A stretch of 20,576 bases of DNA from Sulfurovum sp. UBA1140 (GTDB lineage: Bacteria > Campylobacterota > Campylobacteria > Campylobacterales > Sulfurovaceae): NCBI GenBank assembly GCA_002311915.1, contig DCAF01000055.1, forward strand, positions 1,110 to 21,685, read 5' to 3'. The position numbers and the translations under genes are program-made. This document shows, piece by piece, positions 7,282-14,086 of this stretch. The notes beneath the pieces are model-generated. The model searched no databases. It was not told the origin of the DNA and saw only the letters and a list, made by a program, of their open reading frames with translations. Each line of letters begins with the position of its first letter. Position 1 is the stretch's first letter.

Positions 7282-9171
7282 TCAATAATATTTTTTTGGG
7301 AGTTCATCATAAGGCTTGGCTGTATCAAAATAGTAGCCCTGCCCATACTCTATGCCAAAGCCTTTTAGAACCTCGACAATCTCTCTATTTTCAACAAACT
7401 CAGCAATCACCTCTATCTCGTTCTGTTGACAAAAAAGTGTTAGTGCTTGAATAATACTGTGGGCTTTTTTATCGTAGTGCAAATTTTTAATAAGACTGCC
7501 ATCAAGTTTCAAATAATCGATCGAAAGATTAAGCAGATGGTCTAAATTTGAGTATCCACTTCCAAAATCATCAATACATATTTTATAACCAAATAGTTTC
7601 AATTTTTGAATAGAGATTTCAACTTTATCATAATCAACACTCTTATTCTCTAAAATCTCTATTAACATTCTATTAGAGATATCTGAACTGCTAATAAGTA
7701 AAGAGAGTATCGCCTCGTTAAGTAGGTCATCGGAACTTAAGTTAATGGCAACACTAAAATCTCTATCTTCTCTTAGTTTTTTTACATTGTACTCTATCAC
7801 ATGCATACCAATTCGACTATAAAAATAACTGTCTTCTAAATCAGGCAAAATCTTATCGGGATAGATAATCTTGTTGCCATCTTCTATCCGTAAAAGTGCT
7901 TCATAATGGTGTATGGTATTGTCATCAAGGGCAATAATTGGCTGATAATAACAGACCAACTTCCCTGCATTAATTAAATCTTTTAATCTCTCACGATAGA
8001 CCCTTCTATCATCTGATATATCAAAATAGTGTACGCTGTTTCGTCCATTGTGTTTAGACTCATATAACGCTCCATCGGCTTGATGTATGGCATCTTGAAG
8101 TGTCCCAGAATTTTCAGTCTCAATCACAGCACCAATAGAGAGGGTCATCTTAACCATCTCGTTATCAATTTTAATATCAAGAGTCTCAACCATCATACGA
8201 ATATCTTCCATAAGGTATCTAAACTCTTGAACACTCACTCTTTTTTTACCAATGAAGAGTAAAAATTCTCCCCCTCCGTACTGTATAAAAATATCCTCGC
8301 TAGAGAGCAGAGAAGAGATATTTTTCATTAACAAGACAATAACATTGTCCCCATTTTTATGACCATAAATATCATTAATTCGTTTAAATAGATCAATATC
8401 AACCAAAGCAATATAGTAGTTAGAGAAATTGATACGCTCATAGTAGTCGGTCAAATAGAGTCGTGAAAAAACATTCATATTTGGAATCTTATACATTCTA
8501 TTTTTAAGATGGGCAATCCATATAAAGTATACCCCTATCAAAAGTAACAACAGCAGTCCTGAAATAATCACTTTAAAAAAGAGATGAGCAAAACTACTAA
8601 AACGAGAGATCAGAACATCCAAACTTTTTTGCGTATAATCTATAAGCATAAATGCCACCACACGGTTCTCTTGAATAATCGGTTTAATTAAGGTAAACCC
8701 CAAATTCATTAACCCCTCTTGTATATATATCTCTCTTTTTTTTCTAGCTTTCACTTTCAGAAAAACTGCCAAATCTTCATAAGCAAAAAGTTCACCCAAC
8801 TCACCTTTATCATCTTTGGAGCTGTCTAACAGGTAATAGAGTTTACCATTATCTAAAAAAACAATAAAAACAGAAGCAATATGCCGATTGGTCAGATGCT
8901 CCAAATAAGATTCATTACTAATACGTATATCCATATTAATAATATTTTTCTCAAGAAAACTCCCATTGGTATCGGTAATGTGGTCAATAATACGTTCAGC
9001 AGAAGCATCAACCCCTTCAATTGATTGACTTAAAATAATATTTTTAAACTTATATTCATAAGTGGGTAGATTAATATAGAAATAGAGTAAAAGAGAAAAA
9101 ATAAGTGTGTACGCAATTAATGCATAGTAATAGATTTTATGAATACTAGAAAATATGAGTTTATTATACAA
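7282..9171 (-). CDS. Membrane GGDEF-EAL protein with degenerate GGDEF, probable c-di-GMP phosphodiesterase
   Basis: This 629-residue protein has a transmembrane helix at about 13-34, a periplasmic sensor segment (about 35-199) and a second helix at about 200-225. A GGDEF domain (about 255-385) and an EAL domain (about 395-625) follow. The GGDEF domain keeps the first metal region (LVDIDLFKRINDIYGH) but its signature reads GGGEF at 299-303. The metal-binding Asp is replaced by Gly, so cyclase activity is unlikely. The EAL domain keeps the expected residues: E424 of EALLR, N477, E505, D534/D535 of IDDFGSGY, K555, E591, E594 and Q611 of QGYYF. Hydrolysis of c-di-GMP in response to a periplasmic signal is therefore the likely role. 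A possible -10 TAGAAT lies at 9205-9210 on the minus strand. The gene ends at the Fur-box region. Confidence 0.9.
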   Translation of the reverse strand: MYNKLIFSSIHKIYYYALIAYTLIFSLLLYFYINLPTYEYKFKNIILSQSIEGVDASAERIIDHITDTNGSFLEKNIINMDIRISNESYLEHLTNRHIASVFIVFLDNGKLYYLLDSSKDDKGELGELFAYEDLAVFLKVKARKKREIYIQEGLMNLGFTLIKPIIQENRVVAFMLIDYTQKSLDVLISRFSSFAHLFFKVIISGLLLLLLIGVYFIWIAHLKNRMYKIPNMNVFSRLYLTDYYERINFSNYYIALVDIDLFKRINDIYGHKNGDNVIVLLMKNISSLLSSEDIFIQYGGGEFLLFIGKKRVSVQEFRYLMEDIRMMVETLDIKIDNEMVKMTLSIGAVIETENSGTLQDAIHQADGALYESKHNGRNSVHYFDISDDRRVYRERLKDLINAGKLVCYYQPIIALDDNTIHHYEALLRIEDGNKIIYPDKILPDLEDSYFYSRIGMHVIEYNVKKLREDRDFSVAINLSSDDLLNEAILSLLISSSDISNRMLIEILENKSVDYDKVEISIQKLKLFGYKICIDDFGSGYSNLDHLLNLSIDYLKLDGSLIKNLHYDKKAHSIIQALTLFCQQNEIEVIAEFVENREIVEVLKGFGIEYGQGYYFDTAKPYDELPKKYY

Positions 9172-9204
9172 AAAAATATCCTAACTTGTTTCTAATTTTA
9201 AAAC

Positions 9205-9210
9205 ATTCTA
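9205..9210 (-). promoter_or_regulatory. Possible -10 of the GGDEF-EAL gene
   Basis: TGTTAGAATG on the minus strand gives a TAGAAT hexamer with a TG extension, about 34 nt upstream of the start codon at 9171. No good -35 is seen, as is usual for sigma-70 promoters in this phylum. Confidence 0.3.
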
Positions 9211-9263
9211 ACATAAAAAGATTTTGAATTGTGTACAATCAGAACCTCTTATTTAAATTAATA

Positions 9264-9347
9264 GAATAGTTTTTCTAATAAGCTTTTTTTTAGTTCAAAG
9301 ATATTATATGATATATAAGAGCTGTATTATTTTAACAAAAACTATTC
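9264..9347. repeat. Spaced inverted repeat between the secreted-protein and GGDEF-EAL genes
   Basis: GAATAGTTTTT (9264-9274) and AAAAACTATTC (9337-9347) are perfect inverted copies, extended by one more pair (9263/9348), with 62 nt between them. The space includes a run of eight T. The structure lies right after the stop of the 9359-9790 gene and could form a long hairpin that terminates or protects its transcript. AT-richness makes chance a real alternative. Confidence 0.3.
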
Positions 9348-9358
9348 TTTACTATTAT

Positions 9359-9790
9359 TTAATTTATAAAATATAAAGGATTCAAATAAGACTCTTTAAT
9401 AAGGTACTTATTCAATGTAGCTGACAATTTTAACCCTCTGTTTTTTAAACGCTCTTCAATAAACACAATATGTGTTCGTCCTTTTTTAATATAAATGGCA
9501 CCAATATTTTTTTTATTTTTTTTCAATTCACTGTAACTTTTGGCAATCATCATTTTATTACTCTTCTTAAGTTTTGGAAAAAGTAAAATATCTGCCTCTT
9601 TTAGTGTGGTAAACATCACTGAACTCTTTGTCCTCTCTAATTTATTAACAAAAAGGGGATTATCATTAAAAAATTTAAGGGGTTTACTTGATTTTAGCCC
9701 TAAAAGTGCTTGATTTACACGATGAACGTCCAATTCAGCCCAAATAAAAAGAGGTAGCAGTAAAAATAGAGAAATAATTTTACTTTTCAT
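9359..9790 (-). CDS. Small secreted protein, possibly YfiR/DUF4154-like
   Basis: This 143-residue protein begins with a clear signal peptide (MKSKIISLFLLLPLFIWA-EL). The mature part is lysine-rich and shows alternating strands and helices: ADILLFPK, MMIAKSYSELKK, IGAIYIKKGRTHIVFIEERL, then GLKLSATLNKYLIKE. The ending 'GR..I.F....L...GLKLS..L..YL' resembles the C-terminal motif of YfiR/DUF4154 proteins, periplasmic regulators of membrane diguanylate cyclases such as YfiN. The preserved position 187 nt upstream of a GGDEF-EAL gene with a periplasmic domain fits such a role. The resemblance is by eye and weak; 'hypothetical periplasmic protein' is the safe call. AGGA lies 7 nt before the ATG, and TATAAT candidates lie at 9824-9829 and 9832-9837 on the minus strand. 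Confidence 0.65.
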   Translation of the reverse strand: MKSKIISLFLLLPLFIWAELDVHRVNQALLGLKSSKPLKFFNDNPLFVNKLERTKSSVMFTTLKEADILLFPKLKKSNKMMIAKSYSELKKNKKNIGAIYIKKGRTHIVFIEERLKNRGLKLSATLNKYLIKESYLNPLYFIN

Positions 9791-9924
9791 TTCAAATCCT
9801 TTACGTGTATCATACGATAAAACATTATAAAATTATATAAAATATAGATTCTAATATTTTTTTTTATATCAGTGTGAAGCAAATGTGACTCTTATCCTAA
9901 CGCTCTTATATGGGGTTTTTTTGA

Positions 9925-9930
9925 TATAAT
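9925..9930 (+). promoter_or_regulatory. -10 element of trpS
   Basis: TTTTTTTGATATAATTTC shows TATAAT preceded by a T-run, the usual form of a sigma-70 promoter in Campylobacterota. The expected +1 is near 9937, giving a leader of about 23 nt. AAGGA at 9950-9954 lies 5 nt before the ATG. Confidence 0.6.
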
Positions 9931-9959
9931 TTCAACACTTAAGAATATCAAGGATATAT

Positions 9960-10922
9960 ATGCGTGTATTAACAGGAATTCAAGCCTCGGGTAAACTTCA
10001 TATCGGAAACTACTTTGGAGCCATGAAGCCAATGATAGAGCTTCAAGAGCATGAAGAGCTGTTTACTTTTATAGCCAATTATCACTCACTCACTACCTCG
10101 AAAGATGCCAAACTACTTAAACAGTTAACCCTTGATGCGGCGGTGGATTATCTCTCGTTGGGTATCAATCCCGAAAAAACAACATTTTGGGTTCAAAGTG
10201 ATGTACCTCAGGTGCTTGAACTCTACTGGATTCTCTCTAAATTTACCCCGATGGGACTGCTTGAACGTGCCCACTCTTATAAAGATAAAGTTGCCAAAGG
10301 TATTCCTGCCAATCATGCCCTTTTCTCATATCCTGTGCTTATGGCTGCCGATATTCTACTACTTGACACAGAAAAAGTTCCTGTAGGAAAAGACCAAATT
10401 CAGCATGTTGAGATAACACGTGACATTGCCATTAAATTTAATAACGAATATGGTGATATATTTACCCTGCCTGAGTACATTGTCGAAGACAACGTTGCTA
10501 CCATTCCCGGTATTGATGGTCAAAAAATGAGTAAAAGTTATAATAACGCCATTGACCTCTTTATGGATGAGAAACCTCTACAGAAACGTTGTAATAAAAT
10601 TATCAGTTCATCCACTCCTCTAGGAGAAGCACTTGAACCTGAAGGGTGCAATATCTATGCCTTAGCATCACTATTCTTAGATGATTCTAAAAAAATTGAA
10701 CTTCAAGAGCGTTATAGAAGTGGTAAAGAGGGATACGGTCACTTTAAAAAATACCTTAAAGAACTTATATGGGAAGAGTTAGCAGAGGCCCGAGAGAAAC
10801 GAGCTTACTACTTAGACAATATGGATATTGTGAATGATATTTTAAGTGATGGTGCCAAGAAAATGCACAAAATATCTAATGCTAAAATGGGTGTTATTCG
10901 TGAAGCAGTGGGGTTGATTTAA
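9960..10922 (+). CDS. trpS: Tryptophanyl-tRNA synthetase
   Basis: This 320-residue class I aminoacyl-tRNA synthetase charges tRNA(Trp) with tryptophan in the cytosol. The N-terminal MRVLTGIQASGKLHIGNYFG holds the HIGH-type motif (HIGN, 14-17), and GQKMSKS holds KMSKS (189-193). The regions SYPVLMAADILL and VPVGKDQIQHVE, typical of TrpRS, lie between them. Length and ends are those of the bacterial enzyme, so the gene is complete. It is monocistronic, divergent from the secreted-protein gene and convergent with the helicase gene, with only 8 nt between the two stop codons. Confidence 0.97.
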   Translation: MRVLTGIQASGKLHIGNYFGAMKPMIELQEHEELFTFIANYHSLTTSKDAKLLKQLTLDAAVDYLSLGINPEKTTFWVQSDVPQVLELYWILSKFTPMGLLERAHSYKDKVAKGIPANHALFSYPVLMAADILLLDTEKVPVGKDQIQHVEITRDIAIKFNNEYGDIFTLPEYIVEDNVATIPGIDGQKMSKSYNNAIDLFMDEKPLQKRCNKIISSSTPLGEALEPEGCNIYALASLFLDDSKKIELQERYRSGKEGYGHFKKYLKELIWEELAEAREKRAYYLDNMDIVNDILSDGAKKMHKISNAKMGVIREAVGLI

Positions 10923-10930
10923 GAGAATAT

Positions 10931-12256
10931 CTATCTCTTACCTCCCCGTCCACTCTTTTTCTCTTTTTTGGGTTTAGCCTCATCAAACATCTTAAATCTA
11001 TCACGCTTGGTGGTTTTTCGCTTTTTCTTAGTAGGAGCCTTAGCACTCTTTTTCTTTCCAAAAGCACCATCGGTTTTTTTAGTATGATTCACATTTTTTC
11101 TAGCCCCTCGCTGTTGAGAGGTTACTTTAGGAGCATACCCCTCTATTATCTCTCTACTGATTTCCCTACCCATTAATCGCTCTACATCTTTTAAAGCCAC
11201 CTCTTCTTTGGGTGAGACCAGCGTAATAGCCAACCCTTTAACCCCTGCTCTTCCTGTTCGACCTATTCGATGGATATAATCACCCGTTACATGAGGAATA
11301 TCATAATTCATCACCACTTGAAGCGTTGGAATGTCCAATCCCCGTGCAGCGATGTCGGTAGCAACCAATACGCGAATTTTCTCTTCTTTAAACGCCTCTA
11401 ATGCTCTTTTTCTTACACCTGAACTCTTATCACCATGAATAACCAAGGTTTTTAAACCACTTAGATTTAACTCTTTTGCCACCTCGTCAGCCTCTTGTTT
11501 CTTACGTACAAAAACCAAAACATGCTGATAATTTCGTGAACCAATTAAAAAAGAGAGCAGTTCAGACTTAAGCTCTTTAATCACAGGATAAACCACCTGT
11601 ACAACGCTTGAAGCTGAAGTTCCCATACTGTCTACTTCTATAAGTTTTGGACGATGTAGTATCTGTTCTGCCAATCGTTTCACCGAACCTGAAAGTGTGG
11701 CAGAGATTAAAACATTCTGACGTTTAGTCGGCAGATGATTAAGTATCTTGGTTACCTCATGAACAAATCCCATGTCTAAAATGGTATCGGCTTCATCAAG
11801 AACCAAATATTTTACGGCATCAAGTGAAATATTCTTCTGCCCTATATGCTCTAGTAACCGTCCTGATGTAGCAACAACTATATCCACGCCACCTTTTAGC
11901 CTTTTGGCTTGTGCAGTCATATTAGAGCCACCATAAAGCACCATACTTTTTAATGGAAGATACTTACCGTACGCTTCAAAACTGGCATGAACCTGCCGTG
12001 CCAACTCTCGTGTGGGAACCAAAACAACTGCTTTTAGATGGTGTTTTTCCTCTTTAAAATCTCGATTAAGCTCTTGAAGTATTGGCAAAGCAAAACCTGC
12101 TGTTTTACCTGTACCTGTTTGGGCTCCTGCCATAATGTCACGACCTCCAAACATGGCAGGAATCAACTCTTTTTGGATGGGGGTAGATTTTTCATACCCT
12201 TTATCATGAAGGGCTTTTAATATTTGGGGGGATAGACCTAAGGTGGCAAGTGACAT
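10931..12256 (-). CDS. rhlE: DEAD-box RNA helicase of the RhlE type
   Basis: This 441-residue ATP-dependent RNA helicase has a Q-motif region (STPIQ, Q28), Walker A AQTGTGKT (45-52), PTRELA (81-86), DEAD (154-157) and SAT (185-187). The second RecA domain has VATDIAARGLDIP and HRIGRTGRAG (329-338). The core order and the spacing from a short N-terminus fit RhlE. A strongly basic, lysine/arginine-rich tail from about residue 377 to the end would bind RNA nonspecifically. The likely role is unwinding rRNA or mRNA structure during ribosome assembly or decay, which suits its place at the end of a translation-gene run. It begins 24 nt after ribD and may have its own promoter overlapping the ribD stop. 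Other DEAD-box subfamilies cannot be excluded. Confidence 0.88.
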   Translation of the reverse strand: MSLATLGLSPQILKALHDKGYEKSTPIQKELIPAMFGGRDIMAGAQTGTGKTAGFALPILQELNRDFKEEKHHLKAVVLVPTRELARQVHASFEAYGKYLPLKSMVLYGGSNMTAQAKRLKGGVDIVVATSGRLLEHIGQKNISLDAVKYLVLDEADTILDMGFVHEVTKILNHLPTKRQNVLISATLSGSVKRLAEQILHRPKLIEVDSMGTSASSVVQVVYPVIKELKSELLSFLIGSRNYQHVLVFVRKKQEADEVAKELNLSGLKTLVIHGDKSSGVRKRALEAFKEEKIRVLVATDIAARGLDIPTLQVVMNYDIPHVTGDYIHRIGRTGRAGVKGLAITLVSPKEEVALKDVERLMGREISREIIEGYAPKVTSQQRGARKNVNHTKKTDGAFGKKKSAKAPTKKKRKTTKRDRFKMFDEAKPKKEKKSGRGGKR

Positions 12257-12279
12257 AGAGAACTCTTTATTTTTTTGAT

Positions 12280-12285
12280 ATTATA
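12280..12285 (-). promoter_or_regulatory. Possible -10 of the helicase gene over the ribD stop
   Basis: On the minus strand GGTATAATATC gives a perfect TATAAT whose TAA is the ribD stop codon. The expected +1 is near 12273, about 17 nt before the helicase ATG. In such AT-rich DNA the ribD ending ATG GTA TAA could produce this by chance. Confidence 0.35.
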
Positions 12286-13291
12286 CCATCTTACTCCACA
12301 ACATCAAATCAATACCCTTCTTAGCCTGATGCAGAAACTCTATATTTAGTTCAACACCATACGAAGAGTTATGCAAAGAGAGTTTTGGTGTCTGGTACTG
12401 CAAAAGCCAATCTATCTTATCTTTTAAGGCGTTAAGCATTCCCTCTCCTCCCTCTATTAAAATAAATGAGGGTTTCTCGAAATCTTCTAAAATATTCGTA
12501 ACCTTAACTTCTCTGCCAATAATAGAAAACAGTGGTATATCTCTATCAAAATTATCCTCTTTAGAATAGATAGTAATATGGGGAGCATTCTCTCCTGTAA
12601 ATCTACAATCAAGCGTGGGTCTATCAACTCTAACCGTATTTCCACCAATAATCATTCTACTACATACTGCACGAAGCTGATGAACATGAGTAAGAGAATC
12701 TTTTGAACTTAAATAACCTCCACCAATTTTACCATTAGAAGTCTGGGCTATCTTAAACAATACAAATGCCCGTTCTTGCCAAATTAAAAATGGCTCTAAC
12801 AGTTCAAGTGCCTCTTTTTCACAAACAGCAATCTCAACCTCTATACCCTGTTGTTGCAATCGTTCTACTCCAGCATCATGTCCTTTAATCGGGTCAAGCG
12901 TGGCAATAACAACTTTTTTGGGTTTAAGATGAGCTAAAAGCGAAGCACACGAAGGGGTTTTTCCTCTATGAGAACAGGGTTCTAGGGTGACAAATATAGT
13001 ACAGTTTGAGAAAATATTTTGAGGAAGTGAGTATAAAAATTTATGCGCTTTGTTTGCATCAAACGTATCAAACAGAAGTTCTTGTTTAGAGATAATTTTA
13101 TAGGCTTCAAGCAGTGCTAAAACCTCTGCATGAGAAGTTCCTGCTTTTTGATGGGCTTCAACAGCAATAATTTCACCATTATAACTTACCAATGCACCAA
13201 CAGCAGGATTGGGATAGGTTAAACCTTGATATTGCCACGCCTTAGCGATGGCAATATTCATTAAAAGTTGATTATTTTTTATTCCACTCAT
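12281..13291 (-). CDS. ribD: Bifunctional riboflavin biosynthesis deaminase/reductase RibD
   Basis: The N-terminal deaminase domain has TYPNPAVGALV, then SHAEVLAL with the HAE zinc/catalytic motif, and TLEPCSHRGKTPSC with the two zinc cysteines. The C-terminal reductase domain begins near FKIAQTSNGKIGG and includes RMIIGGNTVRVDRPTLDCR and IEGGEGML. RibD deaminates and then reduces the pyrimidine intermediate of riboflavin synthesis. The spacing between HAE and PC is about 50 residues, longer than in E. coli RibD, owing to an insert (about IISKQELLFDTFDANKAHKF). A GTG start at 13318 is possible, but ATG at 13291 aligns better with the family N-terminus. It overlaps the end of rimP by 20 nt, so coupled translation is likely. 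Confidence 0.92.
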   Translation of the reverse strand: MSGIKNNQLLMNIAIAKAWQYQGLTYPNPAVGALVSYNGEIIAVEAHQKAGTSHAEVLALLEAYKIISKQELLFDTFDANKAHKFLYSLPQNIFSNCTIFVTLEPCSHRGKTPSCASLLAHLKPKKVVIATLDPIKGHDAGVERLQQQGIEVEIAVCEKEALELLEPFLIWQERAFVLFKIAQTSNGKIGGGYLSSKDSLTHVHQLRAVCSRMIIGGNTVRVDRPTLDCRFTGENAPHITIYSKEDNFDRDIPLFSIIGREVKVTNILEDFEKPSFILIEGGEGMLNALKDKIDWLLQYQTPKLSLHNSSYGVELNIEFLHQAKKGIDLMLWSKMV

Positions 13292-13709
13292 AGTAAGTTT
13301 TGGCTTTAGAGATGTCACAATAGTTAAAAGTAACCGCTTCTTTTTTAATCATAATGGTAAAAGATTTTTCATCAGCAGAAGTTATTAGACCCTTCTCTTT
13401 ATCACCACCATTAATCTTAAACTTTACCCGTTCACCCACAGCTGAGATAAAATGTGTAGAACTCTCCAATTTTCTCTCAATCCCTGGAGAGCTAACTTCT
13501 AAATAGTAACCACCATGCATTGGAGGATTTACATCTAAAAAAGGTGAAAGTTCATTAGAAATTTCGGCACAAAGGTCAAGGCTTACACCTCCCTCTTTGG
13601 TGATAAAAACTCTAAAAATACTCTTGTCACCTTCTGCAACAATCTCTGTACCATAAAAATTTGCTCCATTTGCCTTAACCATCTTGGCTATCTGTTCATT
13701 AAGACTCAT
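13272..13709 (-). CDS. rimP: Ribosome maturation factor RimP
   Basis: A protein of about 145 residues needed for maturation of the 30S subunit. It shows the family pattern: an N-terminal alpha/beta domain ending in PPMHGGYYLEVSSPGIERKL (the conserved Y.LEVSSPG..R.L motif), then a small SH3-like barrel with VGERVKFKING and KGLITSADEKSFTI. The ATG at 13718 sits directly on the AAGG, while the ATG at 13709 (MSLNEQ) has AAGGA 8 nt upstream, so 13709 is chosen. It overlaps the 3' end of rbfA by 11 nt and is itself overlapped by ribD. The position after infB and rbfA is the conserved one for this phylum. Confidence 0.92.
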   Translation of the reverse strand: MSLNEQIAKMVKANGANFYGTEIVAEGDKSIFRVFITKEGGVSLDLCAEISNELSPFLDVNPPMHGGYYLEVSSPGIERKLESSTHFISAVGERVKFKINGGDKEKGLITSADEKSFTIMIKKEAVTFNYCDISKAKTYYEWNKK

Positions 13710-14076
13710 TGGATTCATCCTTATTTTTTCGTTGACCTATCTCTTTAAATAGGGCTTCTATACTGGCTATACGCTCCAACTGGTCATCAAACTCAAAGGT
13801 AAACTTAGGAGACTTAAACCACCCTTCACTCTCTCGAACGTAGGTTGATAAATAGCCTGAAACAGCTCTTAACTGTTTCAAGGCTTCATATTGCTCTTTT
13901 TCATTTAAATACGATTTATCAAGATAGACTTTAGCATCATAACGCCCACGAGAACAGACCACCTCGGTAACAGCTAAACCATTAATTCTATTATCATTCA
14001 TACCCGAAAGAGCCTCTGGAATCAGTTCTACCAACCTAGACTCGGTTCTCTTTCGTTTTATCTCTTCTTCTCTCAT
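13699..14076 (-). CDS. rbfA: Ribosome-binding factor A
   Basis: This 125-residue KH-fold protein binds free 30S subunits and helps late 16S rRNA maturation. The N-terminus has IKRKRTESRLVELIPEAL, followed by VTEVVCSRGRYDAKVYLD (the 'vt.V..s.dl..a.Vyv' strand) and an ending with PKFTFEFDDQLERIASIEALF, the usual 'P.l.F..D.s......i..l' motif. It starts 10 nt after the infB stop, with AGG about 11 nt upstream of the ATG. Its last codons contain the ribosome-binding site of rimP. Confidence 0.93.
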   Translation of the reverse strand: MREEEIKRKRTESRLVELIPEALSGMNDNRINGLAVTEVVCSRGRYDAKVYLDKSYLNEKEQYEALKQLRAVSGYLSTYVRESEGWFKSPKFTFEFDDQLERIASIEALFKEIGQRKNKDESNES

Positions 14077-14086
14077 TGTGGTAAAC

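Noticed and set aside
7269..7454. Plus-strand frame beginning in the Fur box
   Set aside because: It lies wholly antisense to the conserved EAL C-terminus, has no ribosome-binding site, and its ATG is part of the palindrome.
10920..10940. Short hairpin TAAGAGA/TCTCTTA between the convergent trpS and helicase genes
   Set aside because: It has the right position for a bidirectional terminator but lacks a T-tract on either side and lies mostly within stop-codon sequence. Seven AT-rich pairs are expected by chance here.
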